Positions 1 through 6,129 of a DNA stretch of 6,346 nt are shown one piece after another. Numbering within the stretch: position 1 is the first letter of the stretch; the number at the start of each line of letters is the position of its first letter. Position numbers and translations under genes: made by a program. The notes beneath the pieces are model-generated. The model had not been told where the DNA came from and did no database searches. It worked only from the letters and a program-made list of their open reading frames with translations. Origin of the DNA: Candidatus Coatesiibacteriota bacterium (GTDB lineage: Bacteria; RBG-13-66-14); contig WJMB01000371.1 in NCBI GenBank assembly GCA_014728185.1, positions 1-6,346 on the forward strand, read 5' to 3'.

Positions 1-65
1 CCAATGACTGCTTGTATCAGAACGATATCCAGTAACACCATGGTCCGTGACAGTTAAGTGATCCC
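1..65 (-). repeat. Left copy of a 65-bp inverted flanking repeat
   Basis: Read on the minus strand, this stretch matches 6130-6194 read on the plus strand at 59 of 65 positions. Both copies start on the inner side with GGGATCACTTA and run outward, so the left copy probably continues beyond the window edge. Similarity stops abruptly at the inner boundary. The mismatches lie at 16, 22, 25, 37, 52 and 53, so five of six share one codon phase. In the outward frame this copy is open and has a TAT codon where the right copy has TAA. It may be the edge of a mobile element, a dispersed repeat or a fragment of a decayed gene. I do not recognise it. Confidence 0.8.
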
Positions 66-102
66 TTACTTTATACAGCTAATTGCTTCTACGCACATTA
101 CG

Positions 103-125
103 AAAAGCCCGCCTTTCGGCGGGTT
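103..125 (-). terminator. Intrinsic terminator closing the minus-strand operon
   Basis: On the minus strand a six-base-pair all-GC stem, CCCGCC and GGCGGG, encloses a GAAA tetraloop and is followed by CTTTTCG. It lies about 30 bases past the stop codon of the FMN-binding gene, the right position for the 3' end of the operon. The T tract is short (four T), so termination may be partial. On the plus strand the same stem is followed only by TTGTTTAC, so it acts best for the minus strand. Confidence 0.85.
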
Positions 126-153
126 GTTTACGTTCGGCGGCTTTGGGTATGCC

Positions 154-1140
154 TCAAAGCTCGAACAGGCTCCGTTTGGCGGCGATGGCCTTTCCGGCGG
201 CCGACAGCGCGCTGATGCCGTTGGGGCACCGCGCGGCGCAGCGGGCGCAGCCCACGCAGTACTTGGCCAGCTCCTCCACGCGGTCGTAGTTGCCCAGCCG
301 GGTCTCGAGGACCATGGTCATCGGCAGGGGGACGTCGTCCTCGACGCGGCCCACGGGGCAGACGCCCACGCAGGCCTGGCAGTTGTAGCAGTTGAGGCTC
401 TCGCCTGTGTTGCGGATGACCACGCCGGAGATCATGAAGTCGAGCATGAAGATGATGCCGTAGATGATGCAGAGCTGGAAGATCATCTCACGGCTGAACT
501 CGCCATAGGTCACCCACTGCAGGGCCTCGACGTAGAAAGGCTGCTCGCCGGCGCCGCCGGCCTGTTGGAGGGCCTGGTAGGCGGCGGCCTTGATGCCGTC
601 GGAGGTGTAGGTGGCCCCGGAGACGGCGTCGACGTCAAGACTGCGCGCGGCGGCGATGCGGCCGGGCAGCTCGGTGACGGCCTCGTCCACGGCGGGGCGC
701 CCCTGAGACTCGCTCTCGGCGGTGACCTCGAGGGCCACAGCCCCACCGGCGCCGACGGTGGCGGTGACCTCGAGGTGATCGACGGCGTTCTTGCCCACTC
801 CGGTGCCCACGTAGGTGCCGGGCTGCAGGGCGGTGAAGTCGATGCGCTCGGCCTCCTCGAGCAGGTAGTAGGAAGCGGTCAGCAGGGTCGGGACGATGAG
901 GATCAAGCCGACCAGCACCAGGCGGTTCTTGCGCGCCCAGCGCAACCCCGGACCGACGAAGAGGAAGCTCAGACCCAGGATTATCACCAACAGCAGGCGG
1001 GCCGGGGGAAAGAAGATCGCCACGATGATGGTGGCCAGGGCGATACGCCAGGGACGGCTGGGCAGCAGCCGGGCGACAAGGGAGCGCTCGCCGCCGGGAC
1101 GGCCCCGGGTGATCACCGCGCTGGACTCAGCGCTCGGCAA
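154..1140 (-). CDS. Membrane FMN-binding / two-[4Fe-4S] ferredoxin electron-transfer protein
   Basis: This is a 328-residue membrane redox protein likely to carry electrons across the membrane between cytoplasmic Fe-S clusters and an outward-facing flavin. Hydrophobic segments lie near residues 31-46, 47-66 and 74-92. An FMN-binding domain follows at about 105-195 with the flavinylation motif DAVSGAT (171-177), in which ApbE would attach FMN to Thr177, as in RnfG/NqrC/NosR-type domains. A further TM segment spans about 218-240. Two CxxCxxCxxxCP motifs follow (C251, C254, C257, C261; C295, C298, C301, C305). Basic residues RWARKNR at 68-73 place that loop inside, so the FMN domain is outside and the clusters are inside. 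The start is TTG at 1140, preceded by AGGAGGT (1152-1146) with a 5-nt spacer. It overlaps the upstream Fe-S gene by 14 bp, which suggests translational coupling. A GTG at codon 9 is a weaker alternative start. The intrinsic terminator follows the gene. The fold assignment is firm; the electron donor and acceptor are unknown. Confidence 0.9.
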   Translation of the reverse strand: MPSAESSAVITRGRPGGERSLVARLLPSRPWRIALATIIVAIFFPPARLLLVIILGLSFLFVGPGLRWARKNRLVLVGLILIVPTLLTASYYLLEEAERIDFTALQPGTYVGTGVGKNAVDHLEVTATVGAGGAVALEVTAESESQGRPAVDEAVTELPGRIAAARSLDVDAVSGATYTSDGIKAAAYQALQQAGGAGEQPFYVEALQWVTYGEFSREMIFQLCIIYGIIFMLDFMISGVVIRNTGESLNCYNCQACVGVCPVGRVEDDVPLPMTMVLETRLGNYDRVEELAKYCVGCARCAARCPNGISALSAAGKAIAAKRSLFEL

Positions 1141-1795
1141 CCTGCACCTCCTCCCGCTCGGCGATGATCGCCGTCATCTGCTCGTAGAGCCGGGCGACCT
1201 TGTCATAACCCTCGCGTGAATAGCGCGCCCGGGCGGCCTCCGGGGTCAACGGCTCCCGGGTCTGGGGATCGATGAAACCGTGCTCGAGCACCAGCTCGGC
1301 AGAGATCTTGCCCTCATCGAGAGCCTCGAGGGAGAGCTCCTGCATCCGCGCGGCGATCTCCGGGATGTTGATCTCGAGGATGCACCACTTGGTGCAGTTG
1401 CCGCACTGGATGCAGCGCAGGCCGCCCTGGCGGATGAAGCGCTCGTAGTCGGCGGTGCGGCTAGCCACGACCATCTCGACGGGGTAGATGTACTCGGGAC
1501 AGTTCTCGCCCTCGGGCTGGGAAAGCACACGCATGCAACTGCGATCCTCGAGGCAGTAGACCGAGTAGCCCGTGCCGATGAAGACGGACTTGAAGATGAC
1601 GAAGGCCAGCGTCAGGGCGATGATCACCATGGCGATGCGGTTGAGATGCTTGGTGAGCATCCGGTGCTGGCTCTTCGAGATAAACTGGTAACGGCGCACG
1701 CCGGGCAGGACCTCGATCTCCTCCCGGGGACGCTCGTAGACCAGCCCGTCTTCGCCGGTCGCCTTCTTGCGCTGTTTGTCGTCTTTCTCGACCAT
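1127..1795 (-). CDS. Single-TM protein with one [4Fe-4S] ferredoxin-type motif
   Basis: This 222-residue protein is probably the redox partner of the FMN/ferredoxin protein encoded directly downstream. The N-terminal 50 residues are charged. One hydrophobic segment spans about 53-75. A soluble domain follows with CIQCGNCTKWC (C128, C131, C134, C138), which fits one [4Fe-4S] cluster. Three more cysteines, C81, C87 and C99, lie between membrane and cluster and could be a disulfide or a second metal site. The C-terminal part, about 143-222, is mostly helical and charged. The many K/R just before the TM predict N-in, C-out, which would put the cluster outside the cytoplasm; VRRYQFISK (33-41) loosely resembles a Tat signal. 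The start is ATG at 1795 with only a weak AGG upstream. The stop overlaps the next gene by 14 bp, and the last codons carry that gene's SD. I do not recognise a named family, so the role is inferred from motif and context. Confidence 0.85.
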   Translation of the reverse strand: MVEKDDKQRKKATGEDGLVYERPREEIEVLPGVRRYQFISKSQHRMLTKHLNRIAMVIIALTLAFVIFKSVFIGTGYSVYCLEDRSCMRVLSQPEGENCPEYIYPVEMVVASRTADYERFIRQGGLRCIQCGNCTKWCILEINIPEIAARMQELSLEALDEGKISAELVLEHGFIDPQTREPLTPEAARARYSREGYDKVARLYEQMTAIIAEREEVQVAER

Positions 1796-1882
1796 TGTCG
1801 CCTGAGTGCGGGAACGGCTCAGTCAGCCGCCGGTGGATCGGCGTTCACTGTCGGATCTACCTGGTTTTGGGGACGGTCTATC

Positions 1883-2035
1883 TTAAGTCAGAAGATACAG
1901 CACGGCAACCAACACGCCGCCCAGGGCCCCCTGCAACAGGCCCTTGCGGGTGCGGAAATCCATGGCGTAGGCGATGATCAAGCCGGAGATCGCCCCGCCG
2001 AAAAGGAAGGCCAGCCAGGTGGCGAATTCACTCAT
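1883..2035 (-). CDS. 50-residue two-helix membrane protein resembling the transporter C-terminus
   Basis: This small gene starts MSEFATWLAFLFGGAISGLI and ends GVLVAVLYLLT, with ATG at 2035-2033 and TAA at 1885-1883. GGAAG lies six bases upstream of the ATG, a fair SD. It encodes two glycine-rich hydrophobic helices, about 5-23 and 32-49, joined by a short basic loop (DFRTRKG). It resembles the last 60 residues of the upstream 609-residue transporter: ATWLAFLFGGAISG against ATWITFLLGGAVAG, and LLQGALGG against LAQGAVGG. The order of helices is the same, but the transporter has a longer loop. It therefore looks like a free-standing paralogue of the transporter tail, perhaps a small accessory subunit. 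It sits between the transporter and the Fe-S gene, 87 bp before the latter. Good start, codon use and homology make it likely real; its function is unknown. Confidence 0.8.
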   Translation of the reverse strand: MSEFATWLAFLFGGAISGLIIAYAMDFRTRKGLLQGALGGVLVAVLYLLT

Positions 2036-2082
2036 GGTTCACTTCCGTGTCTGCGGTATCAGGTGACTCCGTGCGGTACGCT

Positions 2083-2269
2083 GGCGCCGCGACCTCGGCG
2101 CCGTCGGTCGCCGGGGTTTGGCCTAGGATGGACCACCCGCGGCGGCTTTGGCACGTTTCTTGCGGAAACCGACGCAGAGACCGCCAAACGGTCGCCCCGC
2201 CCTGCTGCAAGAAACGTGCCAAAGCCGCCGCCGCCGGACGCGGTTGTGCGGCGCCGATGTCGCGGCGCC
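2083..2269. repeat. Nested inverted-repeat block in the transporter/small-gene gap
   Basis: This block fills most of the 240-bp gap after the transporter stop. The outer arms, 2083-2102 and 2250-2269, are reverse complements at 19 of 20 positions; each arm also begins and ends with GGCGCC and so can fold on itself. The inner arms, 2139-2163 and 2207-2231, are perfect 25-bp reverse complements. Near the centre lies a small hairpin, GACCG-CCAAA-CGGTC, at 2179-2193. The left copy has 36 bases between outer and inner arms and the right has 18, so these are two diverged copies of one unit placed head to head, as in REP/BIME-like elements. No T tract follows on either strand, so it is not a standard intrinsic terminator. 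It could stabilise or attenuate mRNA between transporter and downstream genes. Confidence 0.85.
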
Positions 2270-2275
2270 TTCGGC

Positions 2276-4105
2276 TCAGGTGGCCAACAGCAGGGCGCCG
2301 GCTATCGCTCCGCCCACGGCGCCTTGGGCCAGGGTGGTCAGGAAGGGCGTGGTGCCGGCGATGGCGAACAGGCCGCTGGGGTCGGGCAGGAACAGGGCGA
2401 TGCTCATCATCACGCCGGCCACGGCGCCACCGAGGAGAAAGGTGATCCAGGTGGCAACGTTCTGTTCGCGTTCCTGGGTCGGAGTGCGGCGCTTCTTGAA
2501 GCGGCTGGGGTTGATCAGCTTGACCACGCCGAAGCTGAAGATGAACACCACGGCCAGCAGGCCGAAGTAGAGCCCCAGGTTCCTCAGGGTGAAGGGGTTG
2601 TGGGTCAGGACGAGGAAGCGCATGGTCAGCGCGGCCAGGGGGGTCATGCCGACCAGGATGCCGAAACTCTGGGCGTTGCGCAGGTAGCCGATCTCGGAGC
2701 GCACCATCCCCTCGGAGATGGTGCCGATGCCTCCGATGGGGCTGGGTCCGCAACTGGCGGCGGCGTTGACGATGAAGGCGGCCAGCACGCAGGCGAGCTG
2801 GTCTCCGGAGAGCAGGCCCGATGCGCCGGGCAGCCATCCCGAGGCGGGGCCCATGGCGACGACGACGGGAAGCAGGGCCGCGGCCAGAATGCGGCCGCAG
2901 GGCATGGGCATGATCGTCTCGAGCTGGACGAAGAGGGCGATCATTCCGGCCACGCCCAGACCGATGCCCAGGATCTTGAACTCGGCCAGCCAGCGCAGCA
3001 GGTTGCTCAGAGCCTCGAAGCCGCCGGAGACGGCCAGGGAGCCGGCCATCAGGAAACCGGCCACCAGGGCGGTGATGGGGTGGAGAATGATCCCGGCGAT
3101 CACCTGGCGGATGGAGAGCCGGGCGATGACCATGATCAGCACGGTGGCCACCAGCAGGGTGGTGGTGATGGGGGTCTTGCCGAAGAGGTTGAATACGGCG
3201 CCGATCAGGGCCAGCAGGAAGATGCCCAGGGAGATGTAGCCCACCAGGGGTGCCTTGAACTTCTTGGCGATCTCGGCCTCTTCCTCGGCTGTTCGTGTCG
3301 AGGGGTCGCGCTGTTCGGAGACGGCGGCGTCCTCGGCCGCGGCGGCGCCCACGCTGCGCCCGGAAGTCGCCGAAGTTCCGACGGAGAGCTCGGAGGGGCC
3401 TTCGCTCAGGCGGATCTTCTCGTCCATGTCGAAGCGGGTGATGAACAGGCTGATGAACAGCGCCGTAAAGGCGGTGCCGATCATGATCCCGAATTCCTGG
3501 GCGTTGGTCAGCAGGCCCAGTTGCTGGAGGAAGCCCTCGCCGATCTGGCCGATGCCGCCGATCTGGCTTGGTCCGCAACTGGCCGCGGCGTTGACGGCCA
3601 GGGCGGTGACCAGTACGACCATCTGCTTCTTGGTGATCAGCCGGACGCCTTCGGGTCCCAGGGTGATGATCACCGGCAGCAGCGCCGCCGCCTGGATGCG
3701 TCCGCAGGGCATGGCGAAGATGGTGGCGAACTGGGCGATGAAGACCAGGGTGCCGGCCATCCCCAGGGGTGTGCCGCGCATCTTGTTGATGACCACGCGC
3801 AGGGCGGCGAAACCGCCGGAGCCCTCGAGGGCTCCAGCGACGAGGAAGCCGCCGGCCATGGCCATGATCGGCAGCAGGATCACGTTGGAGCCCACCGCCG
3901 AGGGCAGGCTCAACAGCTCGGAGAGGTTGCCGCCGTCGATCCACTTGCCCAACGCCGCCAGCAGGATATTGATCAGCGAGCCCAGCACCAGCAGGGTCTG
4001 CAGGGGCAGGGGTATCAAACGGCGCCCCCCGACCATCAACAGCGGCCCGAGAACGCAGAAGATGAAGACGATCAGGGAGAGGATGCTGACGACCTCAGCG
4101 GCCAA
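2276..4105 (-). CDS. Two-repeat polytopic membrane protein, transporter-like
   Basis: This is a 609-residue polytopic membrane protein, probably an ion or solute carrier, although I do not recognise its exact family. It is an internal duplication. The first half has GGFLVAGALEGSGGF (85-99), MPCGRI (132-137) and NAAASCGPSQIGGIG (172-186). The second half has AGFLMAGSLAVSGGF (349-363), MPCGRI (401-406) and NAAASCGPSPIGGIG (447-461). Such paired conserved polar loops in hydrophobic surroundings recall the inverted or duplicated halves of the ion-transporter superfamily, but that link is inference. A hydrophilic linker, about 225-285, joins the halves, and a two-helix tail, about 550-609, matches the small downstream gene. 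The start is TTG at 4105: GAGGAG (4116-4111) lies five bases upstream, an in-frame TGA lies four codons upstream, and the next Met is inside TM1. It follows the receiver gene by 53 bp. Four cysteines in the two conserved motif pairs could sense redox state or bind metal. Confidence 0.85.
   Translation of the reverse strand: MAAEVVSILSLIVFIFCVLGPLLMVGGRRLIPLPLQTLLVLGSLINILLAALGKWIDGGNLSELLSLPSAVGSNVILLPIMAMAGGFLVAGALEGSGGFAALRVVINKMRGTPLGMAGTLVFIAQFATIFAMPCGRIQAAALLPVIITLGPEGVRLITKKQMVVLVTALAVNAAASCGPSQIGGIGQIGEGFLQQLGLLTNAQEFGIMIGTAFTALFISLFITRFDMDEKIRLSEGPSELSVGTSATSGRSVGAAAAEDAAVSEQRDPSTRTAEEEAEIAKKFKAPLVGYISLGIFLLALIGAVFNLFGKTPITTTLLVATVLIMVIARLSIRQVIAGIILHPITALVAGFLMAGSLAVSGGFEALSNLLRWLAEFKILGIGLGVAGMIALFVQLETIMPMPCGRILAAALLPVVVAMGPASGWLPGASGLLSGDQLACVLAAFIVNAAASCGPSPIGGIGTISEGMVRSEIGYLRNAQSFGILVGMTPLAALTMRFLVLTHNPFTLRNLGLYFGLLAVVFIFSFGVVKLINPSRFKKRRTPTQEREQNVATWITFLLGGAVAGVMMSIALFLPDPSGLFAIAGTTPFLTTLAQGAVGGAIAGALLLAT
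2745..2770. repeat. Direct repeat inside the transporter gene, copy in second half
   Basis: These 26 bases match 3570-3595 at 25 of 26 positions in the same orientation. They encode the AAASCGPS core of the second-half motif. The single difference is a synonymous-type G/C change. Such DNA-level identity between halves that have otherwise diverged suggests strong codon-level constraint or gene conversion between the repeats. Confidence 0.85.
3570..3595. repeat. Direct repeat inside the transporter gene, copy in first half
   Basis: This is the partner of 2745-2770 and encodes the AAASCGPS core of the first half. The flanking coding DNA of the two halves is far less similar, so the near-identity is local to the motif. 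Confidence 0.85.
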
Positions 4106-4158
4106 GGCGTCTCCTCAATGGCGAGCCGGTTTGATGAGCTCGGGCGGTGTGGTCCCGT

Positions 4159-4539
4159 TCAGTCGTCCGCTTTCTTTCGGGCCTCGTAGATATCGACGAC
4201 CCGGCGGGCGACCTCCAGGGGGTTGAAGGGTTTGTGCAGGATCAGTTCGGCGCCGATCTCGCGGCTGATGCGGGCGGTCAGGTCGTCGTCCAGGGCGGTG
4301 AGAATAATGATTGGCACTCCGGCCAGCTCCGGCACCTCGCTGAGGCTGTGGAAGGTGGCGAAGCCGTCGGCGCCGGGCATCATGATGTCCAGCAGCACGG
4401 CGTCGGGTTTTTCACGCTTGGCCGTCGGAACGGCCTTGAGCGGTTGGGTGAGGGTCACGGTCTGATGGCCCAGGCGCTGGAAGGCCATGCTCATCGTCTG
4501 CAGGATGTGCTCCTCGTCGTCGATGATAAGAACTTTCAT
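4159..4539 (-). CDS. Stand-alone CheY-like response-regulator receiver
   Basis: This is a 126-residue single-domain receiver with no output domain, expected to pass or receive a phosphoryl group in a phosphorelay or to bind a partner protein in the cytoplasm. All key residues are present: acidic pair D7-D8, phosphoacceptor D51 in LLDIMMPG, T81 in ILTA, and K103-P104 in HKPF. The start is ATG at 4539 (MKVLIIDDEEHIL) because AAGGAAAGG at 4555-4547 lies seven bases upstream and the protein begins directly with beta-strand 1. An in-frame start 15 codons earlier would add an untypical RADAGPESSRKGRP extension. It is first in the unit behind the promoter at 4667-4639 and is followed after 53 bp by the transporter. 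No histidine kinase lies in the window, so its partner is unknown; it may serve the transporter/redox genes. Confidence 0.93.
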   Translation of the reverse strand: MKVLIIDDEEHILQTMSMAFQRLGHQTVTLTQPLKAVPTAKREKPDAVLLDIMMPGADGFATFHSLSEVPELAGVPIIILTALDDDLTARISREIGAELILHKPFNPLEVARRVVDIYEARKKADD

Positions 4540-4546
4540 CGGTCGG

Positions 4547-4555
4547 CCTTTCCTT
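4547..4555 (-). promoter_or_regulatory. Ribosome binding site fixing the receiver gene start
   Basis: AAGGAAAGG on the minus strand lies seven bases before ATG 4539 and decides between this start and the in-frame start at 4584, which has no comparable SD. Confidence 0.75.
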
Positions 4556-4638
4556 GACGACTCCGGGCCGGCGTCCGCTCGCACATCCGGTTATGTGAGA
4601 CCCGGTCGTTCGGCGGGAATTGCCTAGCGCCGGGGTCA

Positions 4639-4667
4639 ATAATAACCGCGCCTTTGGAGTCTGGCAA
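4639..4667 (-). promoter_or_regulatory. Sigma70-type promoter for the receiver-transporter-redox unit
   Basis: On the minus strand the -35 box is TTGCCA (4667-4662) and the -10 box is TATTAT (4644-4639), each five of six to consensus, with exactly 17 bases between them. Transcription would begin near 4632 and leave a leader of about 93 bases before the receiver ATG. It lies in the 167-bp gap between the GGDEF gene and the receiver gene, the only AT-rich patch in that part of the locus. No operator palindrome stands out around it. Confidence 0.65.
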
Positions 4668-4706
4668 CCGCCGGGGATTAAATGAGAATTGGTTGCTTCA
4701 ACAGGG

Positions 4707-5720
4707 TCAATCTGCTCGGTAATCGCCGGCGCTGCTGATCTCCGGGCCGTTTTCCCCGTTTTGCCGGTTTTCGTCTTCTTCGTCCTCGTCGTCGCTGCGC
4801 CGCTCGCGCACCACCACGCTGCCCGACTTCCCCTTGCCGAACTTCTTCAGCTCGCCCTGTACGCTGGAGATCTCGGCGAAGCTCTCGAAGCTGCGCTTCT
4901 CGTTGCTGACCACCACCACGGTCACGGTCAGCTTGACCGGAAAGCGGCGCAGGTGGCCGGTGCGGTCCTTGATCTCGAAGTAGCCTTTCTCGCGGTCGGC
5001 CTCGTCGTAGTACCGGCCCTGGCCCTGCTCAAAGAGCTCGATGATGCTGTCTGCCAGGTCGCGGTGGTCGTGGCGGCGGACCATCACCACGAAGTCGTCG
5101 CCGCCGACGTGGCCGACGAAGGCGTCCTCGGCGCCGGCGGCCCTGGTGGCTTCGATGAGGCAGTTGGCCATGAACTTGATGATCAGGTCGCCCTGGGCGT
5201 AGCCGTAGTAGTCGTTGTAGGCCTTGAAACCGTCGATGTCCAGGTAGTAGATGCTGAACGGCTCGCCGGTGCGCAGGATCTCCTTGATGCGGTGCTCGAT
5301 CTCCAGGTTGCCCGGCAGCCCGGTCAGCGGGTTGCAGCCCATCTGGTAGCGGGTGCGGGCCAGGACCATCTTGGCCCGAGCCAAAAGCTCGCGGTGAGAG
5401 AAGGGCTTAGCGACGTAATCGTCGATCGAATGCCTGACGCCGCGCTCCAGGTCCAGGATGTCCTGCTTGGCGGTGAGCAGGATCACCGGGATGTGGGCGG
5501 TCTCGAAGTTCTCCTTGAGGCGGCTGCAGACCTCGTAGCCATCGATGCCGGGCATCATCACGTCGAGGATGATCAGCTCGGGCATGAACTCGCGGATCGC
5601 TTCCAGACCCCGCTCACCGTCAGGCGCGGTCTCGACCGCGTAGCCGTCCTGCTCGAAAATGACCCGGACGATGTTGCGGATGTCGGGGTCGTCGTCGATG
5701 ATCATCACGCGCGTCGACAT
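4707..5720 (-). CDS. Response regulator with receiver and GGDEF domains (GGDDF variant)
   Basis: This 337-residue protein is a receiver fused to a GGDEF domain, so phosphorylation probably controls cyclic-di-GMP synthesis or binding. The receiver spans about 1-122: D9-D10-D11, phosphoacceptor D53 in ILDVMMPG, T83 and K105-P106. The GGDEF domain spans about 125-305: NPLTGLPGN (130-138), DIDGFKAYND (161-170) and GGDDF (206-210). The signature is GGDDF rather than GG(D/E)EF, and no RxxD inhibitory site lies five residues before it (positions 197-200 are AEDA). A polar, acidic tail (about 307-337, SDDEDEEDE) follows. The start is ATG at 5720, with GGGTGG as a moderate SD; an in-frame start 22 codons upstream would add an alanine-rich, untypical leader. 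Neighbours are on the same strand, but the promoter at 4667-4639 separates it from the receiver gene. Cyclase activity is plausible but unproven; it may be an effector instead. Confidence 0.9.
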   Translation of the reverse strand: MSTRVMIIDDDPDIRNIVRVIFEQDGYAVETAPDGERGLEAIREFMPELIILDVMMPGIDGYEVCSRLKENFETAHIPVILLTAKQDILDLERGVRHSIDDYVAKPFSHRELLARAKMVLARTRYQMGCNPLTGLPGNLEIEHRIKEILRTGEPFSIYYLDIDGFKAYNDYYGYAQGDLIIKFMANCLIEATRAAGAEDAFVGHVGGDDFVVMVRRHDHRDLADSIIELFEQGQGRYYDEADREKGYFEIKDRTGHLRRFPVKLTVTVVVVSNEKRSFESFAEISSVQGELKKFGKGKSGSVVVRERRSDDEDEEDENRQNGENGPEISSAGDYRAD

Positions 5721-5848
5721 AGAGGAACCACCCGGTTCGACGTGACAAGCGGCGGCCGCCGCCGAGGACGACGCCCAAGGCGTCATGGAGCGATGTCCGT
5801 CTGCCGGCCGCCCTTACACCACGGGCCTGCGGACGCCTCGACACCAAT

Positions 5849-5868
5849 CAGCGTTCCAACCGCTGGAA
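5849..5868. other. Two interlocked small palindromes upstream of the GGDEF gene
   Basis: CAGCG and CGCTG (5849-5853, 5861-5865) flank a loop that overlaps a second palindrome, TTCCA and TGGAA (5854-5858, 5864-5868). They lie about 130 bp before the GGDEF start, near the change from GC-rich to AT-richer DNA. This could be an operator or a chance pair of short palindromes; I found no matching promoter boxes. Confidence 0.3.
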
Positions 5869-5869
5869 T

Positions 5870-6129
5870 GTGCTCGAGGCAAGGGCTCGGGAAGCGATTC
5901 AACAAAAGGCATCATGGATCGTATTCACAACAAATCGGGCTGTTTGGCAGCGGCTTGCCGGGCCGTAAAACTCTATTCGGAAATGCTTCTCATTTGTTCA
6001 AACATTGTTGCATTCCCTTGCTACCTGTTATCACGACATTTAGCGGTCAGAGGCGATCTGTTGTCAGAGCATATACAAGTGCGCTGATATCTGGGTTTGC
6101 CAAGGAAGACATTCTTCTTGATTGCAATT
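5870..6129. other. AT-richer flank with no gene identified
   Basis: GC content falls to about half here, clearly below the gene block. One plus-strand frame is open through this stretch and runs into the right flanking repeat, where it stops at TAA 6168-6170. Its product matches nothing I recognise. A separate plus-strand frame from ATG 5914 gives a 57-residue product (MDRIHNKSGCLAAACRAVK...) with no SD. I cannot support a gene; the composition suggests a different origin from the block beside it. Confidence 0.5.

Noticed and set aside
135..146. A 12-bp match to the inner arm of the nested inverted repeat (CGGCGGCTTTGG)
   Set aside because: Short and GC-rich; likely chance.
1830..1846. A CGCCG/CGGCG hairpin upstream of the Fe-S gene
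   Set aside because: Five base pairs, no T tract or promoter boxes nearby; likely chance in GC-rich DNA.
2028..3944. A 638-codon minus-strand frame overlapping the transporter
   Set aside because: R/P-rich shifted-frame shadow of the transporter, without motifs or hydrophobic segments.
1280..4189. A 969-codon plus-strand open frame across the transporter and Fe-S genes
   Set aside because: It is antisense to genes with clear motifs, and its product is the low-complexity G/D/H/Q-rich type that GC-rich antisense frames give.
4681..4706. A weak GTTG-CAAC hairpin after the GGDEF stop, as a terminator
   Set aside because: Only four base pairs and no T run.
5935..5985. GSGLPGRKT in a plus-strand frame, resembling a P-loop
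   Set aside because: The spacing does not fit GxxxxGK(S/T), and no Walker B or other NTPase motif follows.
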